Part shown: positions 23,001-34,305 of the stretch, piece after piece
How the letters are laid out: each line of letters opens with the position of its first letter
Numbering within the stretch: the first letter of the stretch is position 1
Assembly: GCA_015227615.1 (NCBI GenBank)
Contig: JAALGZ010000056.1
Location: forward strand, 62,001-126,000
DNA from: Labyrinthula sp. Ha
Taxonomy: Eukaryota; Sar; Bigyra; Labyrinthulida; Labyrinthulaceae
Length of the DNA: 64,000 nucleotides
Direction of reading: 5' to 3'
Program-made: the position numbers and the translations under genes
Notes under the pieces: generated by a model
Databases searched by the model: none
The model's input: the letters and a program-made list of their open reading frames with translations, nothing else
Told to the model about the DNA's origin: nothing

Positions 23001-26000
23001 TCATTTATTTTTTGGCCGAAGAAAAGAGCTGGGGTATTAGACCACCCCATTGGAGCTCCATTTAAAGTGTAAGTGCTTCTTCTTGTCACTAAAGTAAATA
23101 TTTCACGGTGTTCCTCCCTTGTAGGTAGGAAATCAAAACCGGAAAGAATGTCCAAAGTTGCGTAGAACCTAGTGTTCTTTATGGACATCAACTGCATTTC
23201 CAGGTTCGGCAAGTTTAAAGTCGTAGGTTGAGTGATTTGATTTAATTTGATCATATTGGCTACCATGCGGTAGTGATTTAGAAGATTGTCTTCCTTCCAA
23301 TCTTCTCTCTCTTTATTTGACATGGAAACCCAATTCTTAGGCTTAGAAATCTTCTTAGTAACTACAAAAACTGGATGGCCCCAGACTGGATTTTTAGCTG
23401 GTGTTACTATACCGGCCTTTCTCAGGACTTCAAATTTTAATTCTAAGAATCTCTATTCTTCTTTTGTTTGATGATATCCGTCACTCCTGAGAACAGAAGA
23501 GCCTGGTTTGAGTTCCACTTCTATGGGTGTTAAATTTGACATTTGATCGTTTGATTGTCTCAAACCACATCCTGTTCGATATTTTATAAATAGATCTTTT
23601 AAGAAGTTTTGTTGTTGCAAATTAAAAGTAGACTCAGAGAGTTTATTGTTAATCATATTATATATTTATTTGTCTTCATCTTCCTTTTGAATATTGCCCT
23701 CCCAAATGCCGATTTCGTTGAATTCATCCGGCATATTTTGCTGAACGTTGGCAAGTAAAACTGGGGTAACATCACTTTTTTCAGGGTCTTCATTGAGTTC
23801 TTCGAAGTGAGCTGTTTCTAGATCTTCAATGGGTTTAACCCTAAGCTCTCTAACTGCGAGAGTTCGGATGTAAGTGTCCCAATCTTGAGATGAAATTGTT
23901 GGTGCATCATTAAAATATTGTAAAATAGGTCTGGAATTAAATAAATTTTGAGTAATCTTTCCTAAATTCTCTTCAACATCATTGTACTCAGGTTGAACAT
24001 CTGTATTTTGTTGGTGCTTGATAATTGAATGATTTAATCCCTTCTCGTAGAATAATAAGTAACTTAAGATTGATCTTTTAAATAATTTGTAGGGTTGATG
24101 TTGAAGTGAGTTTTCATCGTGAACAAAAATAATTGAATCGGCGAATTTATACCCAGCATTGTAAAAAACTCTGAAAATATAATATAGAAGTTGAGAGTTT
24201 GATCTGATAATATACATCGTAGAATGGGAGCTTGAATATTTGAAGAAAGAAAGAATCTAGTCCTTGTTGAGAAGATTGACGTAAATTGTAACTGTTGGCT
24301 CTTTGACTGTCGTGCGCTCAATGCCTTGTGTAGATGTTGTTGGTCCAGAAACTAGGTCTTCGTTTCCACCTGCTTCCTATTTCTCTTTATCCTTTGCGTG
24401 GTTTGCCTGAGAAAGATCCAATTTTATTCCAAAGTAATCCAGTGTTCTGCGCCCAATAATTATCTCCTCCCAGTTTGGATCACTTACAGTGAAGAACTTC
24501 TGGACGCCGATTTTGAATTTCTTCTCTCCTTGTGTCAACATTGCTCTTGCATAAACAACTTTTTCAACACGTTTTTAAAACTTATCTGGAAATTGTACTT
24601 CTTTAATATATTGAGGATCTTTAGTTTTTATAGTAAAGTCTTTTAAAGCCTGGATGCTGCTAACATTATAGTTAGCTCCTGTATCGGCTATACCATTGAC
24701 CTGGATGTATTGTTTATTTGCTAGATGAAAAAGCATTAAGTTGATTGGAGTTGCCTCCTTCCCAATTCTTCTGAGAATAATGCATCCAACCTTTTTAAAC
24801 TGTTTACGCTTACGATCGCCCTCATGTTGATAAAGATGTAAATGAGAAGTTTTCAATCCACTGACCTGTTTGGTTTTGTTGACTTTAACCCTTAAAACAA
24901 ATCTTCTTTTCATCATCTTGGATCGCAACTTAGGTAAGTTTAATTCCTTCACATCAAGTAACATCTCATCAACGTTGAAATTAAATGTTTCTGGGACTTT
25001 GGATAAAATAGTCTTGAGGATCTTTTTTCGGTTTCTATTCATTTTATCTTTATCTAGAAGCTTGAGAATCTTCATTGCATTGTCAATGAAGGTATAGATT
25101 TGGTCTTCAGGTAACATATTTTTCATAGGCCATTTGAGAACTGTTTGTAATTGAGAGATACTTCTTGATCTTTCAGCTTTGTAATAGTTCTGTAAATGCT
25201 TCTTCAAATAAATTATTATAGACTGCGATTCATTTGTATTTACCCGTCGTTGTTGTAGACTTTCAGTGACACTGCTTGAAATTAAACTAAGTACGTTCAT
25301 AGGTACATTTGGAAGGGTAGTTTCAACTTCGTGTACAAAAGCTTTAATCTTCTCAACGGTAAGAGCTGTAAGTTTGTTAGGAGGTTGGATGTGAACAAGT
25401 GGATAACCGCGTGTAGTCGGAGGGAAAGATGAAGTTGGTAAATACCGAGGTTCGTAATTTCTTGTATGAAACTTCTTGTCTACATAAGTGCTTCCAGTTC
25501 TTGACCAAGGATCGATGCTTAAGGTCGTTGATGAATTTTTATCCCCCTTCAAAGATGGTTGGGAATATTTTGGTTTTCTGAAAGTTTTTGATACATCTGT
25601 AGCTCTTGACCTGTCACTCTTTGCTCTAGATACTTCGGATCTCCCAGATACTTTAGACGCTTTAGATCTTCTTGTTAAAGTTGTAACTTGGCTTCGTGTT
25701 TCAGCATCATCGTTTAGGGAGTGTCGGGAAGGATCTAATGTAGTTGCTTTAGAGCTTTTGTCATTGTCTTTAGATTGGTTCAGAAGTATTTGCATTCTTC
25801 AGTCTTTCTTCAACTGCTGTGATCTCCGCGAGCTTTTCGGTAATGTCCTTTTGTATTCTTTCCATCCTCTTTCGCTCCTTTATGATCTTGCTTATGTTAT
25901 CTAAATCCTGTGGCTTGTATTTAACTTTGTCGCCTGCTTGTCTAGGGGACTTTCTTGGATAGTTCTTAGGAGATTTAGAGAAAGATTTTATTGCGGACGA

Positions 26001-26136
26001 TTGTTTAGGAGGTGATTTGACTGAATTTTGACTTTGATCTTCTTCATTGCTATCCTTCTGTGGGTTACTCGGTCCCATGAACTCTTCGGTAGGTAAGTTA
26101 GTACTTTTTGCTTCTGATTTGTCCATCATAAGTACG

Positions 26137-26148
26137 TTACTCGAGTAA
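26137..26148 (-). promoter_or_regulatory. palindrome at primer-binding position of element A
   Basis: TTACTCGAGTAA is a perfect 12-bp palindrome lying immediately inside the 5' LTR, exactly where a tRNA primer-binding site normally sits; gag opens 8 bases further on. Compare 33108-33117 in element B. Confidence 0.6.
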
Positions 26149-26318
26149 TGTCTTCTGGGTTAACCTTTGTGACTAAATAAATCAGTGTAGAATATTGTAT
26201 TAACGGTTAAGTTTTCACGATAAGTAACGGTTATATTTCAACTAACTAAAATACATTACATATGACGTAAGTGTTCTAGTTACGTTAACTAAAACGATCG
26301 TCGTGTCCTTTGAGGACA
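26149..26318 (-). repeat. element A 5' LTR (170 bp)
   Basis: Same length as 18437-18606 and about 94 percent alike by eye. Confidence 0.9.
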
Positions 26319-26322
26319 GTAT

Positions 26323-26654
26323 CAAGATAAAAGTCCAGAGCTTTTCAATATATTCTAACCAATACTTCAATGTGATGAAATAAAACTGCTGGTTGAAAAT
26401 TTTCTTTTCATAAAATTATCATCGGGAACCAAAATGAAACTTTAAAAGCTCAAACTGAAATATTAAATGAAAAACACAAGTAGCAAGATGGTACTAAACA
26501 CATTGATATTAATTTTGGTAATTATTCAAGCTATTCAGTGAAGAAAATGAGTTTTAATATTTGCCTTTTGGAATGTTACGTGGGATTAAGAAAGTTTAAG
26601 CTTTAACATGTAACAAAAAATATATATATATGCATACTCCTTACTCCTGTATAT
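26323..26654. other. spacer between elements A and B
   Basis: No gene seen. A TATATATATA run lies at about 26620. It ends in CCTGTATAT, which is mirrored on the far side of the element B complex. Confidence 0.6.
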
Positions 26655-27042
26655 TGTGACACCCTAGGATATATGTATGTACTCTTAGGGGTTTAATAAC
26701 GTGGAATCGAATCCGTTTAGGATCCGTTGCTTTAAAGCCTTTTCGTTAATAATATTTTTTTTGCTTGAATTAGTTATGACTTAAAAGCTTAAAGTCTCTT
26801 CCTTCTATTTTCTTATCTATCCCTAATACGTATATTTTTTATTTCCTATGAGACAATATCCTTCATTCCGTTAATTATGTCCCTACTTTCTCCTATCATT
26901 CTCTGGCTTTAGCTCTTCCGAGTTCTCCTCCAATAATATCTTTAGCTCCCCAGCAAGTCGCCCAGCACCTCCGGGCTCAACAGATAACCTTTGGATTAAC
27001 TCAACAGGACTTCCTTCAAGCTGCTGTGGCACCTGTGCCACA
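26655..27042 (-). repeat. element B 3' LTR (388 bp)
   Basis: On the plus strand it begins TGTGACACCCTAGG and ends GGCACCTGTGCCACA. The element's methyltransferase frame runs into it. Confidence 0.88.
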
Positions 27043-27236
27043 ATGCCTTCTCTAAATACTGAACACCCAGTTTCAGCTGCTCTTCTGTTTCCAAATTCGT
27101 TTCCTAAAGAGACCCATCTTAGCCTCAAATTGTTTGTACGAGCAAAGACCTTCAAATATCTTCCATCTGGAGACAAAGTTTCAATCTCCTCAAAAATCCT
27201 ATTAGAATTCTCACTCGGACCTCTCAGTATTTCCAC
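26883..27236 (-). other. MT-A70 C-terminal module of element B, entering the LTR
   Basis: The frame shows EILRGPSE, IFEEIETLSPDGRYLKVFAR and NNLRLRWVSLGNEF. These match the closing part of METTL3-type enzymes: the EVR-S-KP step, the IERLSP-GRK-ELF helix and strand, and the N-W-LGNQL end. After the domain a Glu/Arg-rich tail continues inside the LTR and stops at 26883. The first half of the methyltransferase is not recognised in this copy. Fossil part. Confidence 0.75.
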
Positions 27237-30200
27237 AATTTCTATTCTTTGTAAACTTCAGGTATCCTTCACTAAACAGCTGCTGCTTTCCTGAGCTTAC
27301 CTTCTTCATGAAATTCTTTTTATTCATTGCTGTCTTCATCTGCAGGATAATTTTATTCCTAAATTTAATAATATCTTCCCCAATGGATTTCATCAACTTG
27401 GCATCACTACGCTGCAGACCAACCTCCTTCTGGATCTTATTGAATAAAACTTACTCGGAAATCAACTCAAGTAAGTTTAGAAAATCTTTCCCAATCAAAA
27501 GGTTACTCCACTGCTGCTTGTCAACTATCCAAAGCTTAACTTCAGGTACTGTGATCCAAACTGTTGTGTTCTTGACACCAACCCTAAGTTTTACACGAAT
27601 GTAACCCTTCATCATCGCTACAGAATTACTTGCATCTTTAATTCCTCTTGTCTCAGTAATAATAAACTTCTCCAATATCTACTTAAGGATACCCAAAGAA
27701 TCACCCCCGCCACAGTTATACTAGCTCCTAAATTGAATTCAGCCTTTACTTCATACTTCTGCTCCCCTAAGCATACCTCAAACATGAACTCCTTTTCTTT
27801 CATCCTAGTATTCTCATTATTCTTGGGAAGAAGCATTTCCACTTTAGTTTCCCGCTTTAAACTTTCTGGATCCGAGAGTTCATCAAAATTCAACTTCAAA
27901 ATATCATCCTTGCTCATTTCCTTTTTACTTTCAAATAATTGCTTTAGCCTCTGTTTTCTCTTGTCACTATCAATGAAGTCCTCCCTTGCTTGAGACTTGA
28001 TTACCTTCCTCGCTTTCCCAAACTCGGTATCTAAGAATTCATTGAGCTCCCTGCAGGAAACTTTCAGCCCATGCACCTCACTCAGTCTCTGTCATTTCAA
28101 AAACTTCTACACCTTTCCTAGAATTTGTGATATTGGTTTTCCTGGAAGATATCTGCCGTTATCATTGCGTTCCACTCTCCATATCCATGGGCCAGTATAC
28201 AATCCTGTTGCATCAGCTCTTCTTGTTGTGCTAATCCAGTATTATGTGTCCATTTTTTAATACTACTACCTTCTCCATGGCTGTGAACATCAGCCACCAC
28301 AAGGGGAGCTTCTTCATCCACATGCAGCCTATAAAGATAAGCTGCATCTTGGTCCACATCCATCCTTGCTCATAAAAACTATACCATCTTTACCGATGGT
28401 TCTTTCCACATATCCGTAAAGTTTTCCCAGCTTTTCTGTGACTCATCAAACTCTTTCCATGATACCAAAACTTTATATCCTTCAGTACCATGTGTCAATG
28501 TGTGAAGTTCTGTAACTTCAAATTCTCCAGCTTGTTGAGTCACATGCTACTGAATTTCTTGCATTATTTCTCCTGCTTCACCAGAATAGGAAACCATTCT
28601 ATGAAAGTGGACCTCCTTTTATACCCAAAGACATCGCTCAATAAATACACATTGCTTCCTAGGACCTTTGCTACAGGAAAAACTCCAATCCAAGTGAGCC
28701 TTGTTCTATCTCCAAACTTGTTAATTCTCGCAATTCAAACCTATTTACCCTCAGAAAATTGAATTTCATTCACCAACTTCCTGTTAGATCTTACTCTAGC
28801 TTCTGCTTTTCTAAAGGTCATTCTGGATATTACTGACTTGACAACCCTTCTTAGGATCTCAATTAGTCTATTCAACTTCTCCTTTACCTTATCTTTAGTC
28901 AAAGGTTTTCTCAATTTTTCTTCTGTAGAAAATATGAGCATATAATTATGCTGTTCTTCATTAACACGTTCGACTTCGATCACTGTTCTGTCTTTTTGTC
29001 TTCCTCCAAATTTTTCCATGATAGTTTGGAAACTCAGATCTGATCTAGGTGTATTGTTTGCGTAAGATACAATGACTTCTGTCAGCAAAAACCATGAGTC
29101 GTGGTCAATCAGATAATGGCTCTTCAAACTCTTAACATATCTTAATAATGCTTGATGAGTCATTTTAGCAGATTTGTTTATTCATGAGGGAATAACTCAT
29201 CCCCCCCCAACCTATGCTGAAAAGAAAAATCTTTCTTGAAACGCTGTACAACTTTATTGACAAAATGGCTTCCTCTACCAGAAACTAGGTGAAAATTACT
29301 TGTTAATCCACTTCCACCTTTTCTATCTTACCAAGCCTTTAACAAAAACATCGACGGTGCATCTCTTTGCTGCCACTAACAATATTTTTCTCGGTACATA
29401 TTCAACTAGAACTTACCAATATCCATTCCGAACAAATAAAAAAATTAGCATGAATAACTTGGTTAACTCTTGTTTCATGAACAGTTTCGCTAATTATTCT
29501 CTTTCTATAACACCCTCTACGATCACAATGGGGGCAATTTTCTTAACTTCCTTCACTACATCTCTCTTTATCTCTTTTGTAAGGGAAAGTTTGTAGTTGT
29601 TTACGTAAAGCAACATGTTTTCTATCCCTAAATGGCCATGGGAAATATGGATCATTCACGTCAGATGTGCTATCAGAGGCCTTGGAATCCAAAGTTTCTT
29701 TGTCCCTTTGTTGACGTAAATTTCTGCGTCATTTTGTACCAGCATACGTTTCTGGGCAGTTTGATACTTCCATGGTTATCCTTCTGCGGCTTTCTTAGTA
29801 CCTCCTTGTCTATCGGTTCAAATTCACCGGTATAATCTGGTTGCAGAAAGCTTATGCGGAGGTCCACATAACTTTGATCCAGTGTCTTAGGTTATTTAAC
29901 TCTCATTCTTTTTGCCATATTCTGGGTACGCTTCAGTGTTATTACACCCGAAAGTTCTGTGATCTTGGTTGATCCATATCATATTGTACCGTCTGCTCTC
30001 CACAATAACCCCATTTTGTTAGTACATCCGCCAGTTTATTTTGCTCTGTTGGAACGTGTATCGCGCAAATGGGGACGCTTTAAATAAGCAAGAGCCACCT
30101 ATACAACCTACCAATTACCAACAGATTCAAACTGCGGTCTGATTTTATCAGATGAACTATATTCATATGATTCGTAACCAATTTTATTGGCGATGGATGA

Positions 30201-33107
30201 GAGTCCAAGAGAAAACAAAACTTCTGGATCGTTATGGATATTTAGAGCAGCTCCTTGTCCGACGTTCTCCAATTATGAGAACTTCTTCGATATGCCCCAC
30301 TAAGGAAGTAGAAAGGATAAAACTGTAGTTCTGTCAACTCGTTTTCATCTTGACCCATCTTTTCCAAGCCCAAAATGACATTCCAACAATTTTTACTGGC
30401 ATCAGTGATTAAAACAATATTTCTTTCACTGGAATAGTTGCCAAGGCTCTTCTTCGCAGCGACCGCAATTCTTTCTTTCAGTTTTTAAAACCTTGCTTCA
30501 TATTCATTTATCCACCATTAATCCAGCGCTACCCCTTTTGTTTATTTTCTATTTACCTTCTTCCCTCTTGTAGCCTTCAATTCATCTTTTATTCTAATAA
30601 CCAGTTTCGTTAAATCTTCCTTTAATTCAGCTAGCTGTGGTGTGCTTCTGTCCAACCAGATTGATATGTATAATACATCCTCGAACTCCCCCATCGCTCG
30701 AGGCGAGCTTATACTGAGTATTCTGTTGAAATACTTATCTTCAAATCTCCGTTGACCTTCCGATAAGACTCTTCCGCATCATTTGATTTCTGTCGCGAAT
30801 AAAGTAAAATTATCAACGTTTAGTCGAACATCCTATATTCGTACATTTGATAAATACACGTTAATCACCTCTAAGAATCTTGACCAGGTTGGGGCATAAA
30901 CAAGCGCATCATCAACCCATTGCAATATTCCTCCACTTGGATTACCAAACAGAGAATCGTCTTCTACTCCTCCTAATATCTTTATCACCATCATTTCCTG
31001 GTAATGGGTAGGAGTATTAGGGCAGCCCATCGGGGCTCCCAATATTCTAAAGGGGGGAAAATATAGTGCTAATACCAAAATATTTTGTAGATTCAGGATT
31101 TAATCTCAATAGGTCAAATCTACTCAGGTAATCAAAAAGAGCAAAGAACTTTGCATTCAAAAGAAACCAGTTAATCTGTTGCTCCACTGTTGGTAATATT
31201 GTGGTTTCAACCTCCACACACTCTTTAAGTTTTCTCAGGTCAACCATCATCCTAAATCCTCCGGATACTTTCGGGACCATGAAGGCAGCGCTGCTCCACA
31301 TGAAACAGGGATCCCTTTAAATAATTTTGTTTTTTTATAATGAGTGAAGCTTCTTTTCAGTGCCTCTTTCTTTTCTGCTGACATCGATCGTGGTGCTGCT
31401 CAAGCAGGAGACATTGCAGGCTTCAACGTTACCATCATATCATTGAGTGTACTCATCTGTGCTTTGCATATCTTATTCCCAAAGGCTTCTCGATGTTTCT
31501 GTAAAAGGTTCCAATATTTGTCAACTTCATTGTGGTCTAGGATTTCAACAGAAGACATAATCGTTTCTAATTTTACACTTATCCTTTCTTCGTAATTATT
31601 ATCTTCATTCTCTAGATTTTCTCATATCCCTATTTCCAACTCAGTATCATAAAAGATGGTCTTGTAATCATTCATTTCTTCACTTAATGACCCATTGCCA
31701 TCATCTTCAAGTAATAGGTTTGTAGAATCCTTGGTTTTTTGTGTATAATCCGTTTAGCCGGGGTCGTTAATTCCAAGGAGTCCATTCATCTCGCTAGCCT
31801 TTTCATGTTACTGTGGCTAAGATAGTTCCAATTCCACTCTTTTTGCCTGATACATTGTTGGTACTTTCCTTTCCGCTTCTTCGGAAGATTCTCTTTCAGT
31901 CAAATCTATGTTTAAATCCCCCCCGAATACTTTGTCCTGAACCCTTTTTGAGGTTTCATGTGGTAATTCACCCACGGTTTTAATGGGAGATGAATTCCTT
32001 TTTGAACAATCTTGGATAAGGTGGCCAACTTCTCCACACCCGAAACACTTATTTGTCTCACTTTCTACTTTTCCAACCGCTACCGTCCACTCACTTTGTC
32101 TAGTAACCTTTCCTGGAGAGCTTGGAACAATTGTAGGTACCTGCTTCCCTTGTAGGCTTCCAGTTGAAGGGCGAGATACACTTCGTTAAGGCAATCCTTG
32201 GGAAAAATTTGATCCAGTGAACGTAAAGTGCATGTTGGTATAATCAGCATCAGACAAGAGGGCAGCTTTGGTTATCTTCCAGGTGGTCTATTCCTTCTCA
32301 TTCTATGTCAGTTTTGGAGTTCCTAACAAGAAATGTTGTGGAAGATGTGAGATCACTTCTCTACAAAAGTTCTTCTCTGTTTCTTTCGATATAGTCAGCC
32401 CTTGAACAAGTTCTGACCCACTTTTGAGATAACTTCTCATGGAAGTGAGAATATTTCCTCATTTCTCCATTTGAGTTTTTTCTTAGCCGTATAAAGCAAT
32501 CTAAACTTGCAATTAGACTTACCTTCCTGATGGATTTCCTGGAGTTTTTCCAAAATAGATCCTCTTTCATTAGTATCATACCTTCTTGGAGTTTCAAGTC
32601 TGACAGGACTTCAATACTTATGCTTCGCTGTAGATATGCCTCAGGTTCATTTATTCTCTCTCTCTAACTAATTCTTCATGGACTTGAAAAGACATAAAAA
32701 AATTTGAAACAGCTGATGGATCTAAACTCTCGAGGATCGGATACCCTTTCAACTTCAGTTCCAGCTCCAGAACACGTTCAAGTTCCCTGGATTTCAATGG
32801 GGGCCCTCTCCTGCTACTGATCCTCTCTCCACCGACCGCACCTGATCTTGGGCCCCTTCTTGAGTCACTGCTAGAGTCAAAAACTCCTGGATCTGATCAC
32901 ACATCCTCTGCATGAGTTGCTCTCACATTGCTGCCAAGCTGTCGGTCATTTGAGTTTCTAACCTTTGGATCTCCCCTTGCATCTCGCTTCTTACTTCTTG
33001 TCTAATCCGTCTAAAGCTCCTTTCAATTGATTGGAAAACACTAGGAGTCATTCCTGTTACCTCTTGTTGGCCCAAATCACTATGATCTTGTGCGCTCATG
33101 TTTCTCA

Positions 33108-33117
33108 TTGTCGACAA
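33108..33117 (-). promoter_or_regulatory. palindrome at primer-binding position of element B
   Basis: TTGTCGACAA is a perfect palindrome directly inside the 5' LTR; with two LTR bases and two gag bases it extends to 14 bp (CATTGTCGACAATG). Same placement and TCGA core as in element A. Confidence 0.6.
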
Positions 33118-33538
33118 TGTGACACCCTAAGGTATATTTATACTGCTACGGGCTTAATAACGTTGAATCAATTCCGCTCAAGATCTGCTGCTTTAAAACC
33201 TTTTCATTGATACTCTTTCTTTTTTTCGCTTGATTAAGTCATTCCTTAAAAATTTAAAGCATATTTCTTCTATTTTCCTATCTATCCCTAATACGTATAT
33301 ATATTTTATTTCCTATGAGACCGTGTTTTACATTCCATTCAACTTGTCCCACATTCCGTTCATCCTGTCCCTACTTTCTCCTACCATTCTCGGGATTTCT
33401 GGCTCTAGCTCTACCGAGTTCTCCTTCAATAATACCCTTAGCTCCCCAGCAGGCCGCCCAGCACCTCCGGGTTCAACAGATATCTTTTGGTCTAACTCGA
33501 CAGGACTTCCTTCAAGCTGCTATGGCACCTGTGCCACA
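33118..33538 (-). repeat. element B 5' LTR (421 bp)
   Basis: Matches 26655-27042, with a short extra repeat around the ATTCCATTCAACTTGTCCC stretch. Confidence 0.88.
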
Positions 33539-34165
33539 TTAGTGAAGGAAACCTGAGGTTTACAAAGAATAGAAATTGCGGAAATACTGAGAGGTCCGAG
33601 TGAGAAGCCTAATGGCATTTTTGAGGGGATTGAAACTTTGTTTCCAGAAAGAAGATATTTAGAAGTTTTTGCTCGTAGAAACAGTTTAATGCCAGGATGG
33701 GTCTCTTTAGAAAACCAATTTAGAAACAGAAGAGCAGCTGAAGCTGGGTCTTCAGTATTTAGAGAAGGTAGTGTGGCACAGGTGCCACAGCAGCTTGAAG
33801 GAAATCCTGTCGAGTTAGACCAAAAATTAACTTTTGAGTCCCGAGGTGCTGGGCGGCTTGCTGGGGAGCTAAATATATTATTGGAGGAAAACTCGGAAGC
33901 GGTAGAGCCAGAGAGCGAGAGAATGGTAGGAGATAGTAGGGACAGGATGAACGGAATGTAAAACACGGTCTCATAGGAAATGAAACATATATACGTGTTA
34001 GCGAAAGATAGGAAAATAGAAGGAAGGGACTTTAAGCTCTTAAGGCATAACTAATTCAAGCAAAAAAAATAATATTAACGAAAAGGCTTTAAAGCAGCAG
34101 ATCTTGAGCGGAATCTATTCAACGTTATTAAACCCTTAACAGTACATATATCCTAGGGTGTCACA
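33539..34165 (+). mobile_element. inverted 3' fragment of an element B relative (MT-A70 tail plus LTR)
   Basis: 33539-33771 encodes on the plus strand the same MT-A70 closing part (EILRGPSEKPNGIFEGIE, RRYLEVFARRNSL, GWVSL). It continues into an LTR at 33772-34165, which is the inverse of the LTRs of element B. The fragment is fused base-to-base to the outer end of the 5' LTR of element B. The LTR is followed by ATATACAGG, the mirror of CCTGTATAT before 26655, so the complex as a whole sits in one palindromic target with ATAT repeated on both sides. Confidence 0.8.
33772..34165 (+). repeat. third element B-type LTR, inverted (394 bp)
   Basis: Starts TGTGGCACAGGTGCC and ends CCTAGGGTGTCACA on the plus strand; it forms a large inverted repeat with 33118-33538 and with 26655-27042. 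Confidence 0.88.
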
Positions 34166-34305
34166 ATATACAGGACAGACTTAAGGGAAACAAGAAGTAA
34201 GACTTAGAGCTATATTCTTAGGCCGTCTAGTTAAGTAGTTAAGTCAGAAGAAACAAGGAATTATTTATAACTTTGATTACTTAGCAACATCCTATTATGT
34301 TAGGT

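Larger units (their letters stand above)
18437..26318 (-). mobile_element. Ty3/gypsy element A, chromodomain type with MT-A70 module, broken
   Basis: Bounded by 170-bp LTRs and a shared GTAT (18433-18436 and 26319-26322). Parts in element order on the minus strand: gag from 26129; aspartic protease motif DTGA at about 24680; reverse transcriptase about 23320-22880 with WLDDFLVY; RNase H about 22470-22160; integrase about 21730-20500; chromodomain about 20300-20420 (WLGFEQDQDTWEP); a further frame 20065-19241; and an MT-A70-like methyltransferase up to 18630. The coding region is broken in many places. The LTRs differ at about ten of 170 positions by eye, so the insertion is clearly older than the copia. 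Chromodomains target chromoviruses to particular chromatin; the extra methyltransferase is not a standard part. Confidence 0.9.
26655..33538 (-). mobile_element. Ty3/gypsy-like element B with MT-A70 module, broken
   Basis: LTRs at 26655-27042 and 33118-33538. Parts on the minus strand: gag from 33117, with zinc knuckle CFGCGEVGHLIQDC at about 32003-32050; reverse transcriptase 31301-30833, with QWVDDALVYA and an LGAPMG turn; RNase H about 30440-29950 (ITDASKNCW, NKLADVLTKWG); integrase about 29600-28750, with a zinc-binding CPHC; chromodomain about 28375-28500 (YKVLVSWKEFDESQKSWE); an aspartic-protease-like stretch about 27800-27450; and the C-terminal half of an MT-A70 methyltransferase about 27250-26883. 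It is broken in many places. The LTRs differ in sequence and in length (388 and 421 bp), so it is old. A protease after the chromodomain would be an unusual order. Confidence 0.87.

Noticed and set aside
33520-33966. 148-codon minus-strand frame across the inverted fragment
   Set aside because: Antisense of the MT-A70 tail and LTR; the plus-strand reading carries the recognisable blocks.
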